Origin: Tetradesmus obliquus
Lineage: Eukaryota; Chlorophyta; Chlorophyceae; Sphaeropleales; Scenedesmaceae
Assembly: GCA_030272155.1 (NCBI GenBank)
Contig: CP126200.1
Span: forward strand, 4,910,001-4,974,000
Length of the DNA: 64,000 nt
Direction of reading: 5' to 3'
Part shown: piece after piece, positions 11,870-24,751 of the stretch
How the letters are laid out: every line of letters starts with the position of its first letter
Position numbering within the stretch: the first letter of the stretch is position 1
The notes under the pieces: model-generated
The model's database searches: none
What the model was told of the DNA's origin: nothing
What the model saw: the letters and a program-made list of their open reading frames with translations, nothing else
Program-made: the position numbers and the translations under genes

Positions 11870-14703
11870 TCGCCACACAAATGCTGCTACAAAAAGTGTT
11901 GCGTAAGGTGCCTTCTGAGATGCTTGAAACTTGCTGCGGCCTAGCGGTGAGAAGACAGCAAAGACAGCAACGTGAACGGATTCGGTGGTGTGCAAGTTTG
12001 CTTGGGCGACTGTTGTGTAAACTAACTGTTTGTCAGCTGTTTGTCAAACTTCAAATGAAATGATGGCGTGCATTGTCTTTACAACGACCAGCCTCAAATG
12101 CATTTTACTTGACCGTTTTTGAACACTGTCATGCGGCGTTCGACGGAGGCAAAAGCCCTTCGCCTGCAACGATTGCACATAAACCATGTACAGCTTATGT
12201 AGAACGTGTAGCAGCGATGTCCTTGCCGTCAAACAGTGCAAACATAGATTGGTGTCGGGATCTCCTCCCCTGCAGCACTTCACACTGTGACAGGAGCATT
12301 TGCCTGGCATCACCAACGGACACAGTGGCAACGGAGTTGAATTTCTAGCATATGTTAGACATGCGAAGGCCAGCTCTTGCATGTTAGCAGCAGCGTAGCA
12401 AGGCCTTACTGGAGCCATGCAGCTCAACAGGCGTCGCTGCTGCAGTGCCGCTGCCGGTAGAACATACAGCCACGCACACGTGACATTCCACCAGCACCTG
12501 CCTTCAGACATACAGCCATTGTTTCAAGAAATCTTGTGAGCTGCATGATTCTAATGAAGTCCATGTGCAGGGTTGGCAACAGCTGCAGCAAGCAATGTCA
12601 CCCCAGATGCAGCACACAGAAAGCCAACTTGACACATTGTATGGAAGAAAGCCATCAACACCACTGCTCACCAGCAAGTCTTGGAGCTGCTGAGGTTGGT
12701 ATCTAGTCAACAGAAGGAATCATATGCACTAGTAAAATGGAATCACACCATCATTGTAGTGTGTTAGTGCTGGAGGCTTTAATTGGAGGCTGCAGGCAAG
12801 CCTGTGGCATGCTTGATACAGCTGCCGGCCGAATTTATGCATCAACAGAGGCACTTGCCCAGCAGTGCTTGTATCAATCACCTGTGTAGCATTTGGCCTG
12901 CTGCCCGCCTCATGAGCAGGCAGCTGTGCTGCTTACAGCAGCTGGGAGAGCAGTGCTGCAGCTACAACCCATGCTGCTGGCAGCAGGAGATGTAGTGGCA
13001 CTTGATCTGGCAGCAGCATGCCTGGTGTACGCCAGCAGCAGCAGCAGCCCTCCAGCTAGCTCCAGCACTGGTGGCTTGTGTCAATGTGGACACGAGTACC
13101 AGCTGTCATCACCCTCTGCTGGCCTCACTGCACCACTGGCTGCTGTCATCGACCGAAGGTTCACAGCTGGTTCTGTACAGCAGACATGCCGGCGCCAGCG
13201 GCTGTTGGTGGCAAGCCAATGGCCGTGAAGGTGTGCAACCTGGGCTGCGGGGCAAGGCCATTGGCCGCTGCCAGTGGAGATGGTGGCACCCATCCGAGAC
13301 GAATAGGCCACCTCTTGGTGGTGACGGCGTGACTCTAGACTACTGGTCCTTGTAGGATGCTGGAAGCCAGGCAGTGCACCAAGCAGCGACAAAAGAGCAG
13401 CTGTTGCCCAGAACTGTCGCATCAGCTGTCAGTGCAGCTGTGGCAACTCCACGGCTGGCAGCAGCTGCTGCCGCTGGACAGCCGCAACTGCTGCTGGCAT
13501 CTGCTCCATGCTTGACGCCAGGCCATTAGAAGACACCATTGTCAGCAGGAGGACTGCTCGGCCCAACTTTTCCCTACAGGTGTTGCTGCCTCGGCTTTGG
13601 CAGGGAGCTCAAAGCCTGCCGCCCGTCAGTGGCCGCTTGGCCAGGTAGGCTGGCTGCAGCCTGCAGCCTGCAGCCACTGACAACTGAGTCTGTGCCTACA
13701 GGTGAGAACTGTACTCACCTGTGGGCACAGACTCAGTTGTCAGTGGCTGCAGGCTGCTTGAAGGCGCGCAGCTGTGCATGACCAGCATACTTCGGTATCC
13801 TGGCTTTGTCTAGAATTCGTCATTTCACTGAACCTGTCATTGGCTCGGAAACGGGCTGTGTTCCCGTCGTGTAACACACAAATCGTAAGTCACTTGGTTG
13901 GCGGCCAGTTGCCGCTGGCTACGCTCAGAGGGCTGCTGCCTGGCAGGCACCATGTGGTGCACTATGTGATGCAGTGCAGCCAAGCCGGCACAGTCAGGCC
14001 GCCTGCAGCTGCAGGTCGCAGTTGCAATGAACATCATGTTCAGCCATGAGTGGTGGCCCCCAGGTGTGCATGCATTATGCCGCATTCGGCAGCTAGTGTT
14101 GCCACTAAGATGGGCCAATCTTGCTACCTGGTTGCCTGTCACTCTGTGAGACCCGGCTGGCGATGGCCACGCAGCGATTGCCAATCGCCAGTGGCTCAAG
14201 CGATCAGTTCCAAACACCGGACACAAGGTGCAGCCTGTTCTGCCTGCTATGGTGTTGTGGCAGAGCACACAGCTTAGAAGACATGCAGATGCATATGGCA
14301 GTTGATCACACAGCCTCGACGGTGTGTCAGATCCTTATGCCCGCTGCTGTTGGCGGATGTTCATAATCTTTGTGGTCGGTGACTGGTGGCCCAACAGTGA
14401 GTTTGACAGCACCCTGATTCGTCAAGCTTTGTGTTTGCAATTTAAGCCAATGTAGATTTTATCGTGCCCCTTTTTTTAGCAGAGCGCAGGCGGCGCTTTG
14501 TCAGACAAGAGGGTTTGTGTGCAGAACCGCAATGGCAGAAAAGGGAGCACAGAGCCGTGGATCCTTAGCTCTCAGCAGTGTAAGGCATCAATCAACCCAT
14601 CAGCTTTGTGGTAGTTGACATTAAGCTCTTAAAGCTCGTCGCCAAACATATTCCAGAAGCCGATTAGCTGTAAATCCCTCTCGTTTGCTCTGTCGGGGGT
14701 AAA
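11870..14703. other. Gene-poor region with an inverted repeat
   Basis: No reading frame here shows family similarity or credible splice structure. Longer frames (for example minus 12044-12511) lack compositional or motif support. The only clear structure is the hairpin at 13663-13757, listed separately. Confidence 0.4.
13663..13757. repeat. 44-bp near-perfect inverted repeat (hairpin)
   Basis: The left arm 13663-13706 and right arm 13714-13757 are reverse complements over 44 bases with one mismatch, separated by 7 bases. The transcript of either strand would fold into one long stem-loop. No coding sequence overlaps it convincingly. It could be a small-RNA precursor, a remnant of a palindromic mobile element, or a recent inverted duplication. 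Confidence 0.93.
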
Positions 14704-15215
14704 ATGGATATCGATATCACAAATGATCAGCAGCACACTCAGCTTGAGCGAGCCTGGAGTGTAGTTCACGAGTGCGGAGCCAAGTGCAGTGTCAGGCACC
14801 TTTTTGGCAACACTTTTGAGTGCTGCAGCAGCGGACAGCTTCACATATGCGATGCCAACTGCAGCAAAAGAGTATACAGGGACCGCTACAGCGAGGTCTG
14901 CCTCGTCAGTAGACGCGTGTTCGAGGTGCAGCAGGCACAGCAGGAGCCCAGGTGAGACACTGTGATTTACATCAAGAGGCTCAAGTGTCTGTTCAGCGGA
15001 TTTAGCGCCTCGCCAAGCCGGTGGCTGGGTTTCATTGTTATGTCCCGCCTTCACGCAGTTGTGTGATCCCCTTGCAGGAAACGCGGCAGCTGTGGAGCAC
15101 AGGACTTGCAAAATGGAAAGCGGACTTGCACGCCCGTGATGCAGCCCTTTGGCGCAGGGCAGTGCTGCATGGAGATGGAGGCCTGAAGGACGTCAAGCAC
15201 CAGCAGCAGCACTGA
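14704..15215 (+). CDS. Small Cys/His-rich protein, possibly SKIP31-like
   Basis: Two exons join in phase: 14704-14925 (donor after VSRRVFE) and 15078-15215 (acceptor after cccttgcag), giving 119 aa. Exon 1 has regularly placed Cys and His residues, including GQLHICDANC and EVCLVSRRVFE, which suggests a zinc-binding knuckle. A similar H-x-C-D-x2-C ... C-x2-[ST] pattern is my recollection from plant F-box SKIP31-type proteins. Exon 2 (RQLWSTGLAKWKADLHARD) is helical and basic. The opposite strand is also open over exon 1, so the strand is not certain. Function is unknown. Confidence 0.45.
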
Positions 15216-15297
15216 CAGCAGCAGCTGGCCCCAGTATCCTGTGACAGCAGCAGCTGGCCCCAGTATGCTGGCCTGAGCGGCAGGTTAGCTATGCTTA

Positions 15298-15501
15298 TCA
15301 GACGTTAGCACAGCAACTTGGGAGCCGCGTGCTGCACCTTGCTATCAGCAGCGCCTGGATTTTGAGCTGGGCCTCGCTCAGCGTTCGTTTGCTTGCATCG
15401 TTTGTGCAGGCCGTGGCGCGAGCGTTGGGTGCCTTAGTGCTGCTGCCTAAGCTTGTCTTGGTTGCCCAATTTTTCCTGGCAATGTCCTTGAATGTTGACA
15501 T
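15298..15501 (-). CDS. Short hypothetical ORF, unknown
   Basis: A 67-codon frame begins MSTFKDIARKNWATKTSLG, with composition more like protein than the surrounding frames. A possible donor (GCAAG|gtgcag) after LLIA would make it a first exon, but I cannot find a supported partner. The only open minus-strand candidate downstream overlaps the better plus-strand model at 14704-15215. No family is recognised. Confidence 0.22.
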   Translation of the reverse strand: MSTFKDIARKNWATKTSLGSSTKAPNARATACTNDASKRTLSEAQLKIQALLIARCSTRLPSCCANV

Positions 15502-17423
15502 TCGGCAGCTGTACCCATAAATGATGCTGTCGCCCAGCAGCAGACTTGACTTCTGTGAGCTTCAGCTCCAGAATAGGCCGTATGCCTCAACCAACAGGAC
15601 TTGATGACGCAGAACCCTGCACAAGATTACTTAGCCAATATCTATCACTACGTATGTAGCGGGTGGTTGCCGTACGTGCTGCACTGTTGTCAAGGCCAGC
15701 AGCTGTACCCAATGGATACTTGGACTGTTATGTTCCTTACCCGGTTACAGCAGTGGGCGCATGTGCGCGCATGTTCCGGATGCGCGGCATGCTGCATGCG
15801 CATGCTTGATGGTTTGATGCATACCTACAAGCAACATGCTTTTCCTTGCACCTCCCTGTGGTGCTGCAAGGACCAGCTTTACTTCCATGATTCTTACAAA
15901 ACCCGTCCTTCTGTCAGTGTCGTTACAATGTGTCCGGCCACTATGTGATACGTGCCTGCTAGGGTTGGATGCCATGCTGCTGTGCGTGCTGTGCTTGGCT
16001 CTGCTAGGCATGCTTTGGCTTTACCTACTACTAGCGCAGCCTCTCAGTGACCCAGCTGCAGCTGCTTGCGTCCTGCTGGCATTGTGGAAGTCTCAAGTGG
16101 ATCGGCCCTGAGTGGTAGGCAGATGATTCTGGCGTGGTTGAGTGTGGCAGCAGCTCAGCAAGTGGCACCCTTTTCTGCACTGCGAGCCCTGTTGCGTTAG
16201 TGCTGTTTGCGAGCCAGCTTTGTAATGCTGCTCAGAGGGCGGGTCCAAAGTAGTGGGCTGCTGTGTCTGAAAGATGGCATGCGCGCCTGCTGTGTTGTTT
16301 GAAACAGTTTGGACCGTACAAGTGTTACGTGTGCACGGCACATCGTGGCCAGCATGCTTAGATCAGGGCTGCAGCTGTGTTTTTCGTGTGCTGCCTTCTT
16401 TCAAAGGCACTGATTTTATCTCGGACCTGCACACAGTTTTTGTATTTGCAATCAATCGCCTGCTGCACCTTGGCAGCTCCCTTGCAGGGGTTTCCTGCAA
16501 GGTATCAAAGCAGCAAGCCTGTTGTGGCTGCTGCTTAGGCTATGCCCAAGTTGTTGCACCGCACAGCAGTGTGCTCTGCCGGGCTGTGGCGGCCAGTGCA
16601 GTGACTGGTGGTGGCTAGTGTGGTGTTTTGGCAGCCCACTAGCACCACATTTTAGAGCTGTGCTTTGCTGCAGCATGCTGCATGGTGTTGTGGTTGGCTT
16701 TGTGGTGGTGGTATGAACCGGATCTGCTGTGGACGGCCCTTATCGTGCTGCAAAGCATGTGAACAACCTAGGCCAAGCAGCTTTACACTTTTGCAACTTC
16801 ATCACTGATATGCACCTTTGCACATAAACGGTCATGTCCTCTTGCATGTTGACTCACAGACGGTCGCAATGACTTGAAGCTTGACTTGTATGTTACGTAT
16901 GTAACAAACAAATGAGATTTTGCTACAGCTGTGCCTAGCTGGCTCTGCCTTGTCGGCCAAGTGAAGATCACTTGAGTTTTAAGCTCCAACCAAGCAGAGT
17001 CTGCATGTGCAGTTACTAGTGGCACCAGTTTACTATGCAGTGCACTGCCAGTGTGACACGTTTGCATGCCACGTCAACAAACACCCACTGCCTCAGATAT
17101 GCGCGCGGCGCACTGCGCCGGCCGGTGTGACATCGGGAGCCTACGGTCACCGGAGTCGACGGTCAGCGCTTCCGACGGCATGCATTAGGCTAGCACTGCT
17201 GATCCAATGACGCAACAGATGGACACGCCTCGGTCAATCCAACATGCACATGCTGGCGCAGCAGGCCACACTGGGCTATGCTGCACTGCCACTGCCATGA
17301 TGACCTTGCTGCAGCCCAAGTGACAGCCTGACTCAGTGGCAGGTGACCTTCGGACAAGTGGCAGGTGACCTTCTCCCCATGACTTTCCATCTGTTTATGA
17401 AATCCAAGGTCGTGTTGTGGGCC
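15502..17423. other. Gene-poor spacer
   Basis: I see no supported exon, repeat array or RNA gene. The right end borders the 3' end of the cyclo-ligase gene. Confidence 0.35.
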
Positions 17424-20007
17424 TCAGAGGTGCTGCTTGGCTCTGCTGCTGCAACGCAGAAGCCCCGTAGGCGTCGCCAGCACATCTACGTCTCTGTCGT
17501 GGTGGCTGGTCGGCACTTGCTGCACCAACTGCTGGCTGAACGCCAGCGCGACTGCAGGACAAGTACATGGCGGCGCAGCAACAGGAGAAGCAGCGAGAGT
17601 GCAGCCTGAAAGCAACAAAACCACATTCAAAGCGCTGATTCCATGGCAGGGGCGGCTCAGCAAGAAACAGCTGCGTCGACTGCAGCAGACATTCCACCAT
17701 GTGTGCCGACAGCTGCAGCTGCGCTCCCATCTTCTCCCTCTCTCCAGCTCCAGTGTGGCATGCGTCTGGTTGATGATAGCGTCAATGCTATGGCTTGTTT
17801 GGTGACTGTCAATCACGATCATGATTGATGATGCGCTGCAGCCCCGCAGGCTGGCCCCACAGCCGCCACGCCTCACCAAGCCAGGGCGGCTGCAGTAGCA
17901 TGTTCGTTATCTGCATGCACAGGGGCAGACCCCAGCTGAAGTCGGTGCTGCTGCAGAACAGCAAGCTGCACTCTGAAACACTGAGCCCTCCTGGGCTGTA
18001 AGGCCTCACCTAGCCATGGCGGCTGCCACCCGTGCTGCTGTGCGCGCGCATCTAGGTCATGCACCATCTTGTCATAGTAACTGCAGCAGCAGGACCAATG
18101 TGTACATAAGCAACAGGGCTTGTTCCAAGAGACGGGATTTCAAAGTGCAGCAGGCAGCAAGCAAAAGCTGCATTAACGCACCAGGTGACTGCAGCGGCTG
18201 TGCAGCACAACAATAACAAGCGAACATGAGCCTAACGAGCGCGAACTGCAAGTCAGACCATGGATGCATCGTTATGGATGCCGATGCTTATGGATAGTGC
18301 AGCCGACCGCAGAAAAAAATTGAGACCAGGCAGGCTGGCGGAGCATGCAGCAGCCGCTGCTGACTCACCCGCCGCCGCGCCCCAGCCGCCCTCCCTCCCT
18401 GTCAAACCCCAGGCCAGGCATCAGCAGCAGGTCCAGCCCGCCAGCCACCTGCAACGCTGCAGGAGCGCACATGCAGCAGCAGACTTGATGGATTAGCAGC
18501 AGGCACTGCAGCGGTCAAAGCTCCGGCAGCAGCAGCAGCATATCCAGCCCAGCCATTGTGCGGCTGCTGCACGATATGGCTGTGTTGTGCCGTGCTGCTC
18601 ACCGTTCTGCCTGTCACTGCCGTCCCGCTGCTGCTTGCTGGGCTCCAGGATGCCAAAGGGTGGCGCTGGCTGCAGGTCGTCCAGCGTGTCTGCAGGAAAG
18701 GCAGCGGCAGACAGACATGACATGTGACCAGGGTGATTAACCATAGTCACTGCAGTTTCTGCGGCAGCAGAATATGCGTATGCGTTTTCACCCCTCAAGC
18801 TGGACAGCAGCAAACAGTGCCACGGCAGACTTGTTGACGCCCTTAAACGCATGCAGGCACTGCAACACTGCAGGCCTACAGACCAACAGAAGTCAGCTTG
18901 CAACATCTTGCCTGCAAGCAAGCTTGCGACATTGCTTGAAACTCTGACGTCTGCCAGCTTGACAGCTGACTCACCTATGTGCAGCAGGGCCATGTTTGAC
19001 TGGCTGTCCTCAACCAGCGGCACAAAGCACTGCTTGCCTGCAGCACAGTAGCACACAGCAGTGGTACCAAACAGCAGTGGCAGATAGGAGCAGCGGCTTG
19101 AAAGCAGCAACAAAAGACACTGCTTCTATATTCCGCTGCTTGAAAGACACTGCTTGAGTCAACCAGCGGACACAGCACTGCTCGCCTGCTGCACAGCAAA
19201 GCCGCATCAGGCTAGTCACAGCACAGGAAGGCACACACGTACAGCAGCTGCCAGCGACACGGACCGCAGCACCACAGAATATGCTTGTTGCTTTTCTTGC
19301 TGCAATAACCAGGCACATGCCTGCCTGCAAAGTATTTGCAAGCCAGGCACTGCCGTGCAGTCACCTCATCCGTGCAACTGCACTGCACTGGAGCACTTGC
19401 TGCACCTGGCATGCCATTATACACTGTGTCTTGCATCCCACACCTTGCTGCATTAAAGGTACCCGCCTGCTCATGAATGGGGAACATCTAGATGCGTTCG
19501 CACAGTATCAATGTGTCTTGCACCACGCACCTTGTTGTAGCGCTGCCTGCAGCAGTGCCATGGTGTCCACCTCCCTGAGGCGCTCGCAGGTGATGTACAG
19601 AGCCACGCTGCGCGCCTGCTGGAAGAATGAAGAGGCAATCACCTGCTGCGCTATCTGGCTGCCTGCGTGCGTAAACAGGTCACACAGTTATGGACAGGCG
19701 AAGTAAGCAGGGCGGGCTGCTGGAGATTTGAAGAGGTTCATTGGCTTGTAGACTCTGCTTTGGATACGTGCAGGCACAGGCCACAAAGGTCAAGACAGGC
19801 AAGAACCAGAGCAGGCTGCTGTAGCTGTGAAGAGATGCAGGTGCCTGGAGAGTCTGCTTTGAATGGCATGTGCACGGTGCTTGCGTTGCTGCCACAACGT
19901 GCAATGATGGGGTTGGAGCCCTTCGAGCTGCACCGTGGTTGCAAAGTGCGCATCACAGAGCCACTGCTTGTAACCCATGTTGGATGAGCTGCCCGTACTG
20001 TTGCTGC

Positions 20008-20045
<38 letters not shown>

Positions 20046-20328
20046 CTCCGTTGCTGCCAGTGCCACTGCTCTTGCTTGCTGCCTTACTTTGCTGCCGCAT
20101 ATCATCAGATGACATGGCCTTCAGCTGCTTCTTTATCTGGGCACGCATCGTCTTCTTGGCTTCCAGTACTGCACTGTGCTCAGCTGCCACTGTAGTGACT
20201 GGGGCTTGCATCGTGCTGCACTGCAAATAGCGCCCTGGACGGATACTTGACCGCGGTAGCAGCGATTGTTTCATGCAGTTGACTAAAGCAGTGTATGTGG
20301 CTGTTGGACGCAGCAAGAGGGAGCACAT
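17424..20328 (-). CDS. MTHFS: 5-formyltetrahydrofolate cyclo-ligase
   Basis: Seven exons keep phase: 20088-20328, 19531-19662, 18975-19037, 18603-18689, 18369-18456, 18010-18080, 17424-17551 (269 aa). The enzyme converts 5-formyl-THF to 5,10-methenyl-THF with ATP. Residues 1-40 (MCSLLLRPTATYTALVN..., Arg-rich) look like an organelle presequence; a start at MKQSLL or MQAPVT would remove most of it. The family blocks appear in order: LEAKKTMRAQIKKQLKAMS, SVALYITCERLREVDT, QCFVPLVEDSQSNMALLHI, PPFGILEPSKQ, GLDLLLMPGLGFDREGGRLG, the catalytic GRGGGYYDK near residue 200, and VALAFSQQLVQQVP. Length fits the family (about 200 aa) plus presequence. It is transcribed divergently from MCM10. Confidence 0.93.
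17866..17892 (-). repeat. Extra copy of cyclo-ligase exon 6 donor edge
   Basis: The sequence around the exon 6 end (CAGCCGCC-TGGCT followed by a GTGAGG donor) occurs again about 130 bases downstream in the last intron. Confidence 0.6.
19150..19195 (-). repeat. Extra copy of cyclo-ligase exon 3 acceptor edge
   Basis: The start of exon 3 (GKQCFVPLVEDS) is echoed upstream as GEQCCVRWLTQA after the same CTGCAG-type acceptor. It is diverged but clearly related. Confidence 0.6.
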
Positions 20329-20674
20329 CACCGAAGCAGGTCCGCACACACTCAGCACGTTGTTTTGCCCGCTGCGTCCCCTGTAGGCATCACCATGCAA
20401 GAAAAGACAACTAAAAGCAACTAAACCTTGTTGTTGCCTCGTGCGCAGCTCACACTCGTCTCATGAAGAACATGTCAGGCGATTAGTCACCTGTTCTTTT
20501 TCAAACAAGTTTCAAGTGCCGTCTCGCATTGTTTCGCGAACAGGGACAGCTGCCAACTTCTATCTTGATTGGTTTGGCTGTCTGAATAAAGCTCTATCTT
20601 TCCTGGCTGTGGGCTTATTTGCACATCGCACAGCTGCCTCTTGCAGAGCAACACTCCCACTTGCAACGAGCATC
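20329..20674. promoter_or_regulatory. Divergent promoter region, cyclo-ligase / MCM10
   Basis: The start codons of the cyclo-ligase (minus) and MCM10 (plus) are separated by only 346 bases, so both promoters and 5' leaders must lie here or overlap. I cannot point to a specific TATA element or factor site. Confidence 0.5.
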
Positions 20675-21429
20675 ATGGAGCTTTGTGACGACCTTGATGG
20701 ACTTCTTGAATTAGCAGATGCTATGTGTGACGATCACGGCGATGCCAGTGCTGCTGCAGCACACCAACAAGCAGCCCCAGCTGCAGCCCAGAAGCACAAC
20801 ACTGCCGCTGCACAGCAAGAGGAAGATGAGGATTTGCTGCTGTGCTTGGCAGACAGCTTTGCTGAAGCAGACCAAACAGGTTCTGCTGCTGGTGCTGCTG
20901 CTGGTGAGGTTCACTACGCTGAAGTGGTGTTGTCATGATAAGCCTGGCAGGCGAAACACAGCCCGGAGCCCCAGGAAGCAAGGCTCAAGCAGCAGTGGCC
21001 CAGCTGGCAATACATGCATGCACGCTTCGAGACAAATACTGCTGCTCATGATGTTGCCCGCACCGCGTGGCATCTGTGGTTCCGTGGCTATGTGTCAGCG
21101 CACACCCACCTTGCACAACATCTGTATATGCCTGCAGGACATGTGAAGGCCCCACCACCCAGCAGCAGGCTGGCAGCAGCACCACGCACAGCTATGCAGC
21201 AGCCCAGCAGCACACACCAAGCAGCAGCAGCAGCAGCAGCAGCAGCCAGCAGCGGCAGCGACAGCATGCAAAGAGCCAGCAGGCCTGCTGCTGCTGTCAC
21301 CATGGTGTCCACAAAAGCATTCTCTAGTGCAAGCAGCAGAGCGGGCACTGGCACTGGCACCAGCAGAATCACTGCCAGCCTACCGTTTGGAAGTGCTGCT
21401 GGCAGCGGCAGTAGCGGCGTTGGCAGCGT

Positions 21430-21461
<32 letters not shown>

Positions 21462-21805
21462 GCAAGCTGGTGAAGCAGCCGGAGTGCCAGCACTTTGTGG
21501 AAAAGCTGACTGGACTGAAGGTGGGGCCAGCAGCTGCGAGTTTTTGCAGCTAGTGCACAGCAGCAGCACCACCACCAGCAGCAGCAGCAGCAGCAGCAGC
21601 AACAATATGAACAGGAGCTGGAGCATGAAGGCGCCAAGGACCGCACGCTGATGAGCTCAATGCCCTCTGTTTTCTGCGCTTCACATCAAATAGCTGACAT
21701 ACGCAGGCACTGCAACTCCTGTCAGCACATGCTACAGTTGACGCTGTGGTGTGATGACGTTCCTGCTGCTGCTGCTGTCACTGGCGCAAGACTGCTGAGG
21801 GCTGT

Positions 21806-21837
<32 letters not shown>

Positions 21838-23947
21838 CTGCCTGCAGATCAAGCTGCCGCGCGTGTCTGGCATCGTGCTGCGTGAGCGCTACAAGCAGAT
21901 GAGCTACGTGCCCGTCAGCAAGGCAAGGTGCGGCGCTGGCTGAGCACAGCAGCAGCTTTGTTGCAGTAGGAAGTGTGCTGACACATTGTTTGCAGTCACA
22001 TGCTGAGCCGCCAAGCTAGAATTTGTAGCAGCGTGCCCGTCAGCAACGCCAGGTGCGGCGCTGGCTGAGCACAGCAGCAACATCAGCAGCAACCATGATC
22101 ATAGTACAGCTGCATGCTGGTTCGTCCAGCAAGTCATTATGGAGGCAGACATAGAGTTGTGCTGTAAAAGTAATCCAATGTTTGGGACTCAGCACGCATG
22201 CTTCATGACTGCCTTCCGCAGGGACTGTGTTGCCCTTGCCCATGCTGCCTGGTGGTGGTGGGCGTGCTGGTGCAGAAGGCCATCGGGTCCACCTCGCCTG
22301 ACACTTCTGACTCAACTGAAATGCTGCTTGCAGGGACTAAGTGGCTCCTGCCAGCGCTGCCTGGGTGATGGTCACCAAGCCTCTGACACTGCCGCTGCTC
22401 TCTGCTGCCCTGCTGCCTGCAGGAACTACGTTGCGCCTGCCAACGCCGCCTGGGTGGTGGTGGGCGTGCTGGTGCAGAAGAGCATCGGCAGCACCAGCGC
22501 AGGTGCACCCTACAGCAGGTGGCGGCTGTCTGATCTGTCCGGCAGCGACACCTGGCTTGCGCTGTTTGGGGACGCACACAAGGAGCACTACGCAGAGGTG
22601 CGGTGCACGAGGCTTAACAATTTGTTGCAAGGGTTCCAAATTTGAAGATCGCACGGGGCCACTGCTGCTGCTGCAGACCCACTGCAATCATCATGCGTTA
22701 CTTGCACCCATGTTGGGTGCTTCACCAGCTCTCAAACTTGCAAAAGTTCAAATGTTTGCTGCTGCTGCTGCTGCTGCTGCCCGCAGGCTGAGGGCTCAGT
22801 GCTGGCCTTCTACAGCCCGCGCTTTGCAGCCAAGGGCCCCGGCAGCAGCAGCAGCAGCGGCGGCGGCGGCGGTGGCCTGGCAGTGTCACAGGCCAGCCAG
22901 GTGGAGCGGCTGGCCAGCTCAGCGGGTTGGGGCTTCTGCAGGGGCAGCACAAAAGCCGGTGCGTGGATGCTGTTTGATCATCGAGCTTCCAGAAATATGT
23001 TTGCTCGACTGACTTGACTGAATATTGTTGGGGTTGTGATATAAAACACAGCCTGAGGACGCTGGCAATGTGCGTGGCTGCTGATGATGCATGAAAGCGG
23101 ATGCGCTCAGATACTTTGGGTGATAATTAGGCATGCAAGGCATGCCACAGTTCTACGTATGGCATGAATGCACCACTCTCACAGAATTGTGTGTTGCGTT
23201 GCCGTCTGCAGGTTCAAGGTGCACCAATGCCGTGGACACCACTGTCAGCCAATTCTGCCAGTACCACGCGCTGCAGCAAGCCAAAACACTACGGAAAGCA
23301 CCCACCTTGGCCAGCAGAGGCAGCGGCAGCGGCAGCAGCAGCGGGGGGCTGCTGGGGCCGCGCAGCCAGGCAGCAGCAGCAGCCATGCAGTCTGGCGGCG
23401 CTGGGCAGCATACTGCAGGTGAGAGGAGGCAGCAGCTGCTGCTGAACAACACTGTGTTGGTTCTGTTTGCTAAGCTTTCTGTGCTACATGCTATTGTCAT
23501 CTACTGTATGTGTGTGTGCAATGCTGCTCCAGGGAGGACAGCTTGCTCTGCTGTGTATTGTGCGTATGCTGTGTATGCTGCATATGCTGTGTATGTTGTG
23601 TATGCTGTGTATGTGCTGCTGTAAGCCTTGGCATCTGCTGTTGAACGTGGCAGCATCCATCTGCTGCATTCTCCCCGGCCGGCCACGCTGACTGAGAGCT
23701 ACAACTGCGCCTTCTATTTGTGTGCCCTCGCTCTGTGGATATGCTGTGCAAATCACTTTTTCTCACCTGTTGGTGTTGTTGAAGCATCCATCTGCTGCAT
23801 ATGCAAAATGCATTTTCCCCGGCCGGCCGTGCTGACTGACGACTGCCACTGCGCCTTCCTATCTGCATGTTGTTGCCCTGCAGCCGCCAACAGCGGCAAG
23901 GTGTATGATGCCCGCAGCAACACCTGGAGCACAACTAGCAGCAGCAC

Positions 23948-23983
<36 letters not shown>

Positions 23984-24715
23984 CAGCAAATTTGGCAGTG
24001 CATCGCTTCCAGTGCAGCCATCTGCAGGTGCAGCCATCAGCAGCAGCGTACCAAGCAGCGGTGGCAGCGGCAGCAGCCGGCGGCTGTCGTTGGACTTGGA
24101 TGTCAATGCTGCTGCTGCGTGTCGGCAGGTGGCAGCCAACTGCGCTGCTGAGGCAAGGCGGCGCAAGCAGGCAGAGCAGGCGGAGCTGCGGGTGAGGGCG
24201 TTGTGCGCTAGACCTTCCAGGGAACCCAAGAAATGGCAAAGGCATGGGCATTGTCGCAGAGTATGTCTGGCAACCATGCCGCTGGCCATTCGCATAAGAG
24301 AGCGCATCCTTGGGCCTGCTGATGCTGCGCACATGCTTGGAGATTAATTTGTGGCCTGGCTGTTCACACGAGTAACAAACCTGCCCTTGCTTTGTGCTGC
24401 CCCGCATCTGTTAGGAAGCGCTGCGGCGCAAGCTGCTGAAGCAGCAGGCAGCCGGCAAGCCCAGCCAGGAGCAGCAGCAGCAGCAGCAAACGCCACCGCC
24501 CAGCAGCCAAACACCACCAGCAGCAGCCACAGCTGGCACGTTTGCGGGTGCTTTGGGTGGTGCTGCTCAGGCTTCCAGGCCTGCTGGTTCCAGGCCAGGC
24601 AGCGGCACCAGCAGTGGTAGTGGCTTCAGGCTCAGTGCAGTGGTGGCAGCAGTGGAGGTAGACACGCAGAAGCAGATAGAGGAGCAGCAGCAGCTGTGGC
24701 TGCAGCCGGCACCCA

Positions 24716-24751
<36 letters not shown>

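Noticed and set aside
18300-20500. Plus-strand frames opposite the cyclo-ligase
   Set aside because: They are shadows of minus-strand exons that join in phase into a complete enzyme.
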